NCBI RefSeq assembly: GCF_000754815.1
Contig: NZ_KN150747.1
Span: forward strand, 2,886,896 to 2,950,895
From: Yersinia ruckeri ATCC 29473
Lineage (GTDB): Bacteria; Pseudomonadota; Gammaproteobacteria; Enterobacterales; Enterobacteriaceae
DNA length: 64,000 nt
Reading direction: 5' to 3'
Within the stretch, counting starts at the first letter, position 1, and every line of letters begins with the position of its first letter. Below, one piece after another: positions 9,552 to 18,205 of the stretch. Position numbers and translations under genes: made by a program. The notes below the pieces were generated by a model, which was not told the DNA's origin, ran no database searches, and saw nothing but the letters and a program-made list of their open reading frames with translations.

Positions 9552-9814
9552 AATCACTTTGCCTACAGATAGCTAACGCCATACTGCTAACTTATATGAC
9601 CGATATGGGAGAGTTAACCCGACGTGCAATAGAGAAAAATGGTGTCCTTTCCCTTAAAGCAAATCTTCACGCCCGCCAGAAAAAAGCCATCACCAGCAAT
9701 ACCATTGCGGGCTTAAGTATGATTACCGCCATAGCGTGGCAGTTAGGTGAAAACGAATTAGCGACTTTCCATCAACTGAAACTTCAACGCAGCAATTTCG
9801 TGAGTCAGGCGTGA
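9548..9814 (+). CDS. Phage early protein of unknown function
   Basis: 88 residues, mostly helical, translationally coupled to the previous gene by a 4-base overlap. It resembles the small conserved proteins that lie between cox and gene A in P2/Fels-2-type prophages (the segment ARQKKAITSNTIAGLSMI is typical). No function is known to me. Confidence 0.65.
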   Translation: MKSLCLQIANAILLTYMTDMGELTRRAIEKNGVLSLKANLHARQKKAITSNTIAGLSMITAIAWQLGENELATFHQLKLQRSNFVSQA

Positions 9815-9845
9815 TACCTCAACTTTTCAATGAAGAGGTGCCAGC

Positions 9846-10001
9846 ATGCCAGGGCAACTAATTGAATTGACCGGAGGCGCATTAATCATGCTGGCCGTGC
9901 TTATTTGGATTGCTGTTTTGTCTGTCCGCGCCGCAATTCGTGATCACCGCCACCGCACCAGTATCAAGAAAGAAGAAGTAGCACGCAAAGCGCGTCTGTA
10001 A
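9846..10001 (+). CDS. Small membrane protein of the prophage
   Basis: 51 residues from ATG 9846, preceded by GAGGTGCC. One strongly hydrophobic helix at residues 11-27 (ALIMLAVLIWIAVLSV) is followed by a basic tail (RDHRHRTSIKKEEVARKARL). It sits in line with the early genes. A single-span inner-membrane protein with a cytoplasmic basic tail is the simplest reading; function unknown. Confidence 0.6.
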   Translation: MPGQLIELTGGALIMLAVLIWIAVLSVRAAIRDHRHRTSIKKEEVARKARL

Positions 10002-10041
10002 GTTTAAACCGTATTAATTGTTCTCTCGTGAGGTGCGAATA

Positions 10042-10317
10042 ATGGGGCAAATAAATACCGATGAATCACCACTCACAATGCAGGAATGGAATCAAAAAGT
10101 AGGTTTATGGCATTTAGACCGCATAAAGGAACTGTTTAAAAAAGATCCAGATGAAGAGTTTGAGCGACGTTTGGAGTCATTAAGCAGGGGTAAGACCAAA
10201 GGTATTATTTATTATGCCGCTGGGATAAAGAAAGACAGCCACAAAAGAAAAGCGGTGCGTAAAGCAGCGTTGGTTCTATGGATTGATTTGAATTCAATAC
10301 CAAAAGACTTGTTATAA
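10042..10317 (+). CDS. Phage early protein of unknown function
   Basis: 91 residues from the ATG at 10042, chosen because GAGGTG lies 7 bases before it; a TTG at 10018 in the same frame has no such site. The protein is highly charged (HLDRIKELFKKDPDEEFERR, KKDSHKRKAVRKAA) and probably all helical. No domain recognised. Confidence 0.6.
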   Translation: MGQINTDESPLTMQEWNQKVGLWHLDRIKELFKKDPDEEFERRLESLSRGKTKGIIYYAAGIKKDSHKRKAVRKAALVLWIDLNSIPKDLL

Positions 10318-10399
10318 AGAAATAACGTTTTAGAGGGTTATTAAATATGGCGCATTTATCGCGTCGGGATTCCTATTATCTAAAGTTAAGGATTCAAAT

Positions 10400-10597
10400 A
10401 TGTCGAGTAGGAAAATTAAAAATGTTGATTTATTCAATGATGCCTTGATAAGTGAGCGCAGGAAGCAAACAATACTGACTTCTGCGCTTCTGGAAAATCT
10501 GGCAAATATCATTATTGCTCGTGCTTTATGCGTTAAAGAATCAGTGGAATTACTGCGCCAGGAATCCGATAAAATCCAAAATCAAATAAATCAGTAA
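10400..10597 (+). CDS. Small phage protein of unknown function
   Basis: 65 residues with an AAGG site before the ATG. Helical, basic at the start and Gln/Lys-rich at the end. It precedes the dam gene by 7 bases and is likely co-transcribed with it. Nothing more specific can be said. Confidence 0.55.
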   Translation: MSSRKIKNVDLFNDALISERRKQTILTSALLENLANIIIARALCVKESVELLRQESDKIQNQINQ

Positions 10598-10604
10598 GCG
10601 GCTA

Positions 10605-11429
10605 ATGACAATAAATCGCTCTCCGCTGAAGTGGGCCAGTTCAAAGGCTCGTATTATGCCAACCTTACTTCAACATTTGCCAACCGGTAAACGATTGGTA
10701 GAACCGTTTGCTGGTTCCTGTTCTGTTATGCTGAATACGGATTATGATGAATATCTGATAACAGATATCAATGATGATCTGATTAACTTCTATGAAATAG
10801 CGAAAAGAGAAACGAGCGACTTAATCAATGTGGCTTCCTCACTGTTTCTTACGGCTAATTCCGACGAACAATATTATATTTTCCGCAAAATATTTAATGC
10901 ACGAAACCGTGATGATATATCCAGAGCAGCAATATTCCTTTACCTAAATCACCATTGTTTTAATGGTATTTGTCGCTATAACCAACAAGGGCAATTTAAT
11001 GTCCCCTATGGCAAATACAAAGCGCCTTATTTCCCCGAAGCAGAGATCCGTTTCTTTGCTGAAAAAGCCAAGAAAGCGACTTTCTTATGTTGTGATTTCT
11101 CCGAAGCACTGGAAATGGCTGTTACGGGGGATGTGATTTATTGCGATCCGCCTTATATCCCGGTATCCAGCACTGCTGACTTTACCCATTATCACACCGA
11201 TGGTTTTAGCGCTGATCAGCAATTTCGTTTAGCCCGCCTACTGGCAAGGGCCGCTGAAAATGGCTGTCATGTTGTTGCCTCCAATAGCGATACCTCTATC
11301 AGTCGCGATCTCTATAACCGTTTCACCCTTCACTCGATTACGGCTCCGCGCTCTATCAGTTGTAAAAGTGATGGCAGAAAAAGTATTGGGGAAATTATTG
11401 CGACAATTCCGGCGCAATTATATGACTGA
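10605..11429 (+). CDS. dam: Phage DNA adenine methylase (Dam-like)
   Basis: A 274-residue D12-class N6-adenine methyltransferase. N-terminal LKWASSKARIMPTLLQHLP and LVEPFAGSCSV form the S-adenosylmethionine pocket (motif I) and VIYCDPPYIP is the DPPY catalytic motif near residue 180. The family methylates the adenine of GATC. In P2-like prophages such genes lie just before gene A, as here; the stop overlaps the likely start of gene A. The expected motif I form is KWxGGK; here the glycines are replaced (KWASSK), as in several phage Dam proteins. It seems intact and may protect phage DNA or alter host methylation. Confidence 0.85.
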   Translation: MTINRSPLKWASSKARIMPTLLQHLPTGKRLVEPFAGSCSVMLNTDYDEYLITDINDDLINFYEIAKRETSDLINVASSLFLTANSDEQYYIFRKIFNARNRDDISRAAIFLYLNHHCFNGICRYNQQGQFNVPYGKYKAPYFPEAEIRFFAEKAKKATFLCCDFSEALEMAVTGDVIYCDPPYIPVSSTADFTHYHTDGFSADQQFRLARLLARAAENGCHVVASNSDTSISRDLYNRFTLHSITAPRSISCKSDGRKSIGEIIATIPAQLYD

Positions 11430-13723
11430 GCATGCCCGTGGCCGTATCACCCCCACATCACCGCTGCCTTATCTGGGCAACGGTGATGTTTCTATTGAAT
11501 GGGAGCACTCATGGAATGCCCCGCGCCCAGCCATTGGTGGCTACCAATCTTTAGCGCCGGTCGCAGTGGTAGTAAAACCAAAATCTCACCCGCTGGTTAT
11601 TCGCTATGTGAAGCGGCTGAATGCATTGGGGTATACAGAATTACGGGAGCCTAACCAGACATTACTTAAAATGCGCAGGGAACGCGCCGAGCTTGAGCGC
11701 CAAGCCTACTTGCGTGACAAACAACAATGGGCGGATACGGCGGAAGGTATAGAGGCCCGTATTGACGAGCAGCCTATTTTTATTAAGTCTCACTTTCAAA
11801 ATAAAATTAGATGGTTACGTGAAAATCATGGCGATAAACATACCAATGCATTCTTAACCGGCACCGGCAAGAACGCATTGTTACGTCTGGATGCCGTGCG
11901 CCAATACCAAGGCGTTAGCAAGGGTCATATTTCTGAGTTAATGGCTTACTTTCAAGGTATCTATAGCCACCTTGCCGAGCTGACTAAACGCCGAGTTAAG
12001 TCGCTGGCGAATGATGTTGCTGGCCGTATTAATGAAATGTTCTGCACTGAGGTATCAACACCCACAGAAGAAACCCGCATTTTATCCGATGCCGAGTTAT
12101 TGACCATTTATCGCAATATTGCGCTTGAAGTGTGGTCTTTACGGGTCAGGCCGTCGCACTGGCGTGAATTGGGGCCGAAGCCCGGCCAGCCAGATAAGCC
12201 TGTTGATCGCACAATCTATTATTCTGCTATTGCCCGGCTGATTAATGCGGATTGGTGGGAACGTAAATTGTGGCGGCTGCGTAATGACTGGCGAGAAAGT
12301 CAGTTACGCGCCGCTGGCATGATCCACAAGCGTGCCGCACCCTATGTCAGTAAAGAGGCATTGGCCGACTGGATAGAGCAAAAGCGCCGCAACCGGGAGT
12401 TCTTCAAGCGGCATGAATTGACTGATGGTGAGGGTAACACCGTTTCTTTAGAGGCAATGGTGGACGCCAGTATTAGCAATCCCACTATTCGCCACCATGA
12501 GTTAATGGCCTGCATGAAAGGGATCGAATTGGTTGCACAGGCGCGTGGTGATGTTGGGGTGTTGCCCGTCTAAATACCACGCCAACAACCAAAGCGGCCA
12601 CGCTAACCCAAAATGGAATCACAGCACGCCACCACAGGCGCAAGCCTATCTCACCAAGCTGTGGGCCAACATCGGTTCAAAACTGGGCCGTAAAAATCTG
12701 CGCATTTATGGTTTTCGTGTTGCCGAGCCGCATCATGACGGTACACCGCACTGGCACTTACTGCTATTTATGAAACCGCAAGAACGCCACGCTATCACTG
12801 AGATTATGCGCGCCTATGCCGTCAAAACTGATCGCGCCGAATTAGGTAAGCGTACCAGCGCCCGGTTTACCGCTAAACGGCTGGATCCAAAGAAAGGCAG
12901 TGCTACCGCCTATCTCGCTAAATACATTAGTAAAAACATTGATGGTTACGCGCTGGATGGCGAACTAGACCATGAAACCGGCAAACTGCTGAAAGAAACG
13001 GCCCGCTTCGCTATGGCTTGGGCGTCACGCCACCGCATCCGCCAATATCAGCCAATAGGCACACCACCGATTACCGTCTGGCGGGAACTGCGCAATCAAC
13101 TGGTCACTACGCTCAAGATTTCCGGCACCTATCAGCGCGGCAAGCCGTTATTGGTCGATCCGGCAATGGATGCCGTCACCGCCGCCGCAGATGTGGGCTG
13201 TTTTGCTACCTACATAATGAAGCAAGGCGGCGTACTGATCCCGCGTGAGGATTGCACCGTGCGCATCGCCTATCAGGACAATGAGCAGCCAACGCCTACG
13301 GCGAAACCACCGAGAAGATTTACGGCATCTATTCCCCCGCTTTTGGGCGAGGCGTCGCGCATATGCACCCGTCTAAAAAGCTGGAAGATTGTCGCCCGTA
13401 AAAAGGCGAAACCCGCCGTTACCGTGGGGGTTGATGTTTTTCAGGACGGCCCCGCCGTCCCTTGGAGTTCTGTCAATAACTCTCCGCGAGAGCAAAAAAT
13501 AAGCGAACCGGACGAGGCTATAGACAGAACATCAGAAGAAAAAATCATCGATTTCGCCACGATCACCGACTCAGAACGTCGAGCATTGCTGCGCAGGATA
13601 AAAAGCGCCCCGGCACCAACGATTAAAACCAACTCATTGACGCCAGCCGAGGAATTGTCACGCCAGGTATCAGCCGAAAAGGCCGCCCAGGGCAAGAAAA
13701 AACTGCACAACTGGCACCCGTGA
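11422..13723 (+). pseudogene. P2 gpA-like replication initiation endonuclease, frameshifted
   Basis: Rolling-circle initiator of the P2 gene A family (about 770 residues if repaired). The first part runs from ATG 11422 (overlapping the dam stop) to a premature stop at 12573. The rest continues in another frame to 13723, beginning at PSKYHANNQSGHANPKW. The junction reads GDVGVLP where the family has GDV-x-V-F-x-T-x-T-x-PSKYHA, so about 13-14 bases have been lost near 12560. The HUH metal site (GTPHWHLLLF) and the paired tyrosines (YLAKYISKNIDGY) are in the second part. Without a joined protein the phage cannot start replication. Confidence 0.85.
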
Positions 13724-13953
13724 CAACAAAAATCCGCGATTTTGCGGATTCAATCGGGCTTTCCATCAGCGAACAGCAGGCGCAATCACTCGCTTGCGGC
13801 GCAACGTTGACCATCGGCGGCCAGAACTGGCGGGCAAGAGGGGATTGTTGTTTGTACCAGTGCCAACCAACTACCGCCCAACGGGTATTTAGCGTAATGA
13901 GCCGGGTGGCGAAATTACGAGAGGGAGTAAACCGTGAAAGTCACCAATATTAA
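13720..13953 (+). CDS. Small phage protein downstream of gene A
   Basis: 77 residues starting with GTG at 13720, which overlaps the gene A stop (GTGA). It has an N-terminal helix (FADSIGLSISEQQAQSLACG) and a short basic beta segment (IGGQNWRARGDCCLYQ). No function recognised; conserved small proteins of this kind follow gene A in P2/Fels-2-type phages. Confidence 0.55.
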   Translation: MTTKIRDFADSIGLSISEQQAQSLACGATLTIGGQNWRARGDCCLYQCQPTTAQRVFSVMSRVAKLREGVNRESHQY

Positions 13954-14164
13954 TTACACCGACACCATTTGCACATTGTCAGCCGATGAACAGCGAGTTG
14001 CTCAAATGCTTGGCGATGCATGGAATCAATATTTACAGCTTTCGATTGAACACCCCTGTGAACGTGATGAGTTCTGCCGAGCCATTCACGATTGCCAGAG
14101 GATCATATTAGCCCGCCCGGCAATTCGCGGGCTGGCTGAAAAAGGGCAGGGGTACAAAAAATGA
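13934..14164 (+). CDS. Small phage protein of unknown function
   Basis: 76 residues from GTG 13934, with GAGGGAG 6 bases upstream; it overlaps the previous gene. Acidic, helical protein (LSADEQRVAQMLGDAWNQYL). Its stop overlaps the next ATG, so these three small genes form one translationally coupled row. Confidence 0.55.
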   Translation: MKVTNINYTDTICTLSADEQRVAQMLGDAWNQYLQLSIEHPCERDEFCRAIHDCQRIILARPAIRGLAEKGQGYKK

Positions 14165-14502
14165 CAACCGCAAGTGACCGTAAACGCGCCCAGCGCCAGC
14201 GTGATAAAGAGTTGGGTATAACTACGCTTACCCTGCGTTTGGATGCGCAGGAGTTGGCTATGGTGCAGGAAGGATGCGAACAGCGCCGCATTACTCGCCA
14301 GCCCTATGAGGTGACAGAGTATTTAGCCAGCCTGATTCGCCAGGATAATAAGCTACTGCATAAACAACTTGCCGAGTTGAAGAAAAGTAGCTGTACACGG
14401 TGCGGGGATACGTTGCCAGGTGATAAAGCTGGTTGCTGTTTGCAGGGGGATTCGGAGTGTTGGCAGACGTTGGGGTATAGGAAGTTGATGTTAGGGTATT
14501 GA
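14161..14502 (+). CDS. Phage protein with C-terminal Cys cluster
   Basis: 113 residues. A basic N-terminus (RKRAQRQRDKELG) is followed by a short segment resembling ribbon-helix-helix proteins (TTLTLRLDAQELAMVQEGCE), a helix, and a cysteine cluster CTRCGD...GCCLQGDSEC that could bind zinc. It is the last recognisable phage-type gene; directly after it the P2 order breaks off and no late genes (ogr, D, U, T or capsid genes) follow. Probably a DNA-binding early protein; this is inference. Confidence 0.6.
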   Translation: MTTASDRKRAQRQRDKELGITTLTLRLDAQELAMVQEGCEQRRITRQPYEVTEYLASLIRQDNKLLHKQLAELKKSSCTRCGDTLPGDKAGCCLQGDSECWQTLGYRKLMLGY

Positions 14503-14558
14503 AAATATTATTATTCCTGAACATTATAGAATGTGCAGGAATAATAATTAAAAGAGTT

Positions 14559-15410
14559 TCACCTAACATATCTGGATGACTTTATTGAATAGCTTTCACT
14601 ATCTAGCTTTGATTCAAAAATATTTTTTATACCCACATCTCTTGCAATAGCTAGTAAACATTTTCTCTGGAAATCTGGCATCTTTTCACCTATATGTAGA
14701 GATTCAATTGTATCTGGATCATACTTTATTAATGTGTTCCCTTTCGAATGAGAATATCTTATTTCGTTCTCATATGCCCAGTCTGAATTTTTTGACTCTA
14801 TTATTCTTAAAATATATCTGTCAGTTGCTTCTTTATTTTTATTTATAAAATGTTGCATGGCAAAATCAATTAAATCGATGACTGGATAATTATCAACATA
14901 CTTAACAATGTATGGTCAAAAAGTTTTTCCTTCATCCAGGTCGAAAATTTTTTCTTTATTAAACTTTAGTGCAAAGCCCCGAAGACCATTAGCATAGTGC
15001 CCCCACATTAGACGATTTTCTAAAGGAGGTTTTTTATTGATATCTTTCGAGTTAGAAACAAAACAACACACACCAAGTTCATTATAATTATTAATGATTG
15101 CATCAAATGCCAACTTTATGACTGACAATAATTTATTTCTTAGTATATCAGACTTACCATTAACAAAATATTCTGTTAAGGCTGATAACGTATCATCTTT
15201 ATTTTTAATTCCCAAATAACTATTTATTTCTCCATTCTTATTTATGGCACTGATAATACTTACCAATTTGCCATCACTTATCTCTTTTATTTCTTGCTTA
15301 ATTCTACCTTCAAAAGGATCATTAAATTCCGATATTTTTGAAAACCAAAGAGATGTGTTATGAAGGGATGAAAGTTAATTGTCATTTAACGTAAAAAATT
15401 TATATAGCAT
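14559..15410 (-). pseudogene. DUF2971-family gene with two in-frame stops
   Basis: Read from ATG 15410 the frame gives MLYKFFTLNDN, a TAA at 15375-15377, then LSSLHNTSLWFSKISEFNDPFEG, the N-terminal motif of DUF2971. It continues through ENRLMWGHYANGLRGFALKF, meets a TGA at 14916-14918, and goes on in the same frame to SSRYVR at 14559. The length is 283 codons with both stops read through and no frameshift. Two independent nonsense changes make it a dead gene. It lies 15 bases after its neighbour of the same family and is much more AT-rich than the phage genes, typical of late-acquired cargo. DUF2971 has no established function known to me. Confidence 0.8.
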
Positions 15411-15425
15411 TTGGTTATCACTTAG

Positions 15426-16215
15426 TTAAATTATGATTAAATCAACCTTATTTTTATTCTTTACGGCTTTTTTTAATGGCATGTTAATATTAATACCATG
15501 AACAAAATGTTTTATATGTTCATAATCTCCTTGGCAGCCGACGATAATTGATTTTAGAGCACCATTAGGTATTTTTAATTTATTTTCATTGTTGACGCAT
15601 AGGTTGTTGAATTCGCCATTTTTGTTAGCTAACTTAGTTTTAGCAATAATCCTAAACTCATCTTCTACTATTAAGGATGTTTTTTCTTAAAACAAATAAC
15701 ATTGGTTCATTGCGTATTAATACGCTAAAATAAGCCGATTCATCATTATAATCAACTTGCCATGCAGAGCCAAAAACCTCATTATTAACATCAAATTCTA
15801 GACATATCCCTTTATGTACATTGGCATAACGCTCCCACATTTCAATATTATTATTCCTAAGCGTTAGGCAGTACACTCTAAATAGTTCAGCGTAAGCAAC
15901 CCCTTGACCATAAGATATTTTTTCGTATATTTCCTGAATGTTATCAACTGAACTAATAATCGACTCATCAACGCCTAACAACCTAAGTTGCTTCTCAATT
16001 CCTTTTCTTAGAAAACTATTTTCTGTTAGCTTTGGAAATACAGGTTTCATATCCCATAAATCTTCAAAATCATTGGGATTAGAGCAATATATCGTGTTAT
16101 CTAACAAAGTTTGTCTTAGATAATCTTCATCCTTGCTATCTTTATTAAATGGCTGATAATGATACAAACTGGTAACCCCGGTAAAAATAGCTTGCTGTGC
16201 TTGCAATTCTTTCAT
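15426..16215 (-). pseudogene. Second DUF2971-family gene, frameshifted in an A-run
   Basis: ATG 16215 opens 185 residues with SLYHYQPFNK, TIYCSNPNDFEDLWD and MWERYANVHKGICLEFD, the family signature. At a run of six A (T on the plus strand, 15680-15685) the frame breaks. One A fewer would give LRKTSLIVEDEFRIIAKTK and continue through LKIPNGALKSIIVGCQGDYE to a stop at 15426. So a single-base slip in a homopolymer separates the C-terminal third. The repaired protein would be about 262 residues. It is upstream of the other DUF2971 gene and probably shared its transcript. Confidence 0.8.
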
Positions 16216-16384
16216 AGTTCTAACTTTATTTAATGTGTTGGAATTTATCAGAAAATAATAGTCATTCTGAATGTAACTTACCAGTACTCAAATCAAAAAC
16301 TCTATTGCTTTAGGTCATCGATTGATTAAATAAGCAGAGCATGAGGGTGGGAGTAGGTTTCCGTATTTGAAAAAGATACAACAC

Positions 16385-16420
16385 AAAGCGCCTCCACGCC
16401 ACACAGAGAGGCGCTTTTTT
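16385..16420 (+). terminator. Rho-independent terminator
   Basis: Stem AAAGCGCCTC (16385-16394) pairs with GAGGCGCTTT (16408-16417), followed by T residues. It stands alone between the divergent DUF2971 genes and the 16871 cassette; no plus-strand gene directly precedes it, so it may be left over from a deleted late region. Confidence 0.75.
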
Positions 16421-16799
16421 ATTTCACACACAGCGCGCGAATCGTTTCGAGCCAAAAAGGCAGGGTGATGCACATGCATTCAGGGGGTGATTTTGGGCAT
16501 ATATGAGGAGGATTGAAGCACCGCTCACACCTCTTTCCGCGCGCTCCCCCCGTCCGCGCTTTGTGTGACTAAATATTCAGTTTTTATGCAGTTAGACAGA
16601 GGCTAAAACCCAGTATTGGCGCGGCTTAGATAATGATTAGGGGCTGAATATAATTATGCGGATTGTTGCACATTGAACTTGCAGGGTTGCGGTGATCAGT
16701 TTGCCAGACAACAAGAGCAATTATCACTAAAATTTGCGGTAGCCGTTGCGGCTTGCACTTTTAAAGTCGTGACACGGCACAGAAATAAAATCAAGCACC

Positions 16800-16839
16800 T
16801 TGTGACATGTCACAAAGTAGTATATATATTAGGTATAAT
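16800..16839 (+). promoter_or_regulatory. Palindromic operator overlapping a promoter
   Basis: TTGTGACATGTCACAA at 16800-16815 is a perfect 16-bp palindrome. It is followed by TATAAT at 16834-16839, a consensus -10 box; the right half of the palindrome lies where the -35 box would be. A repressor bound to the palindrome would block this promoter, which points at the gene at 16871. The palindrome has 4 bases between TGTGA and TCACA, not the 6 of a CRP site. Confidence 0.6.
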
Positions 16840-16870
16840 GACGATATCAACATTATTGGAACTCAGGTAT

Positions 16871-17140
16871 ATGCTTTGTAAAAAATGTAGCCAGGACATA
16901 GGTGAAAAATCCTCATTTTGTAATTTCTGTGGGGAAAAACAGTCTGCAGAACCTGAGAATTACAAAGGAATGAGTGAAGTAGTTTCTGAGTGCGTTGCTG
17001 AAAGAAATAAAATAAAAGACAAAACGGATCGTGAAATAGAAAATATAAAAGAACAGAAAAAAAAGAATTACATAATACTAATATTTATAATGGCGATTAT
17101 TGCCATAATCGTTTTTTTTATTCTTTGGATAAAGGAATAA
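16871..17140 (+). CDS. Membrane-anchored zinc-ribbon protein
   Basis: 89 residues from ATG 16871, preceded by AGG 4-6 bases before it. An N-terminal zinc ribbon (MLCKKCSQDIG...SSFCNFCGEK, four cysteines in two CxxC pairs) is followed by an acidic/basic helix and one C-terminal hydrophobic helix (ILIFIMAIIAIIVFFILWI). Tail-anchored zinc-ribbon proteins of this layout occur widely without a defined role. It overlaps the next frame by 16 bases. AT-rich cargo inside the prophage; the upstream frame back to 16673 contains the promoter and is not coding. Confidence 0.65.
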   Translation: MLCKKCSQDIGEKSSFCNFCGEKQSAEPENYKGMSEVVSECVAERNKIKDKTDREIENIKEQKKKNYIILIFIMAIIAIIVFFILWIKE

Positions 17141-17724
17141 ACATCACCGAAGACATCATATCTAATAACTCCGATCCTGTTGTAAATAGTAATGACTTCC
17201 TGCCATACGATCCCATATTACTATGCAAAACATTTGATGGTAGTAATATAATTAATGACACAAAAGGCTGGGCTGATGTTTCAGGAATGGGGTTCGGATG
17301 TGGTACGCCTTATAAGATATACCCTTTATTGCCCTCTGATAATCCTGCACAAAATGAGGATGATATTGCTTTTTATGTAATGGCAGATAATGGCGACGGG
17401 GGAAGCTTTGGCAGGTATGCTACCATTATGCTCAATGTAAATAAAAAAAATCATGAAAAGTTAAGACGAGCTAATTTCTTAGAGGCTGTCGCTTATTTTT
17501 ATGATAAAGCATTAGGTATAAAATTAGATGATAAAACAAAGAAATTAATAAAAACCTTTCAGGAAGGGTTTACTCAGTCTGTGACTGTAGACGGAAGAGA
17601 GTTAATGGTTATTTTTAAGAGAGCGCCATATGTTAATAATAATGGAGTGGAATTTACAATGAGATTGTATCCAGTCGGGGTGGAAATACCTCCAGCACAT
17701 CAAATTAACAGTATGAAAAAATAA
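17125..17724 (+). CDS. Unknown cargo protein paired with the zinc-ribbon gene
   Basis: Open frame of 199 codons from TTG 17125; the true start is uncertain because no ATG or GTG lies near the beginning and the AAAGGA at 17131 is followed only by ATA or ATC codons. The protein has the blocks KGWADVSGMGFGCGTPYKIY, DDIAFYVMADNGDGGSFGRY and FKRAPYVNNNGVEFTMRLYP, a mixed alpha/beta, soluble-looking composition with no signal peptide. I do not recognise the family. It follows the membrane zinc-ribbon gene with overlap and ends before a strong terminator, so the two form a closed transcription unit. Confidence 0.6.
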   Translation: MDKGINITEDIISNNSDPVVNSNDFLPYDPILLCKTFDGSNIINDTKGWADVSGMGFGCGTPYKIYPLLPSDNPAQNEDDIAFYVMADNGDGGSFGRYATIMLNVNKKNHEKLRRANFLEAVAYFYDKALGIKLDDKTKKLIKTFQEGFTQSVTVDGRELMVIFKRAPYVNNNGVEFTMRLYPVGVEIPPAHQINSMKK

Positions 17725-17730
17725 GAATCT

Positions 17731-17763
17731 TAATTGCCTACAATATACTTTTGTAGGCAATTA
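17731..17763 (+). terminator. Terminator of the two-gene cassette
   Basis: TAATTGCCTACAA (17731-17743) and TTGTAGGCAATTA (17751-17763) form a perfect 13-bp stem with a 7-base loop directly after the 17724 stop. The stem starts and ends AT-rich, so it can serve both strands. Confidence 0.8.
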
Positions 17764-18040
17764 GTATTACTCATATATTTACTTATTTTGTTGATAACAA
17801 CTCATAAGGCCTAAACCTTATCACCTCTTCCCCAACCCACTCATTGAGTTCACTGAGCCGCTCCTATAGTGGAGCCAGTTCGTTGATGGCAAATACCTGA
17901 CCCTACCCCAGAATCCTGCTCCATTCGGAAACAGAATTCCGGCATGATAAACACTCCCCTTGTAAGTATCCCACTTAAAAGAACCATTCACTTTTAGAGA
18001 TCTTCCGACATACTGACTATGTCCCTTTGAGGAGATCGCT

Positions 18041-18188
18041 ATGCGCAAAGCACGATTCACTGAGCACCAGATTATCGCCGTTCTGAAGTCTGTCGAAGCC
18101 GGACGTACTGTCAAAGAGGTCTGCCGCGAGGCCGCCATCTCTGAAGCCAGCTATTATAACTGGAAGGCAAAATATGGCGGTATGGAAG
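18041..18188 (+). pseudogene. IS3-family (IS407-like) OrfA fragment
   Basis: ATG 18041, after GAGGAGATCGCT, opens a typical OrfA start: MRKARFTEHQIIAVLKSVEA, then GRTVKEVCREAAISEASYYNW, a helix-turn-helix of the IS407 group. The frame reads GGMEV and is then interrupted by insertion of the IS at 18189. Past the insertion (19447 onward) the frame continues for about 35 codons but no longer resembles OrfA, so the rest of the older element had been lost before or is joined to foreign sequence. No orfB is present. Confidence 0.8.
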
Positions 18189-18205
18189 TGTAGTGGATCA
18201 CAAAA

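Noticed and set aside
10347-10448. Short frame starting MAHLSRRDSYYLKL before the gene at 10400
   Set aside because: It overlaps the better-supported 65-residue gene in another frame, has no ribosome site and ends after 33 codons.
11260-11421. Longer N-terminus for gene A from 11260
   Set aside because: It lies wholly within the conserved C-terminal part of the Dam methylase; ATG 11422 with the stop overlap is the natural start.
14916-15377. Stop-codon readthrough or selenocysteine at the TGA in the DUF2971 gene
   Set aside because: The same gene also has an in-frame TAA near its start, there is no hairpin typical of selenocysteine insertion noticed, and the paralogue is broken as well; decay is simpler.
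16800-16815. TGTGA/TCACA palindrome as a CRP site
   Set aside because: The two halves are separated by 4 bases, whereas CRP needs 6; a phage-type repressor operator is more likely.
17821-18138. 105-codon minus-strand frame
   Set aside because: It is antisense to the clear OrfA start at 18041 and has no family resemblance.
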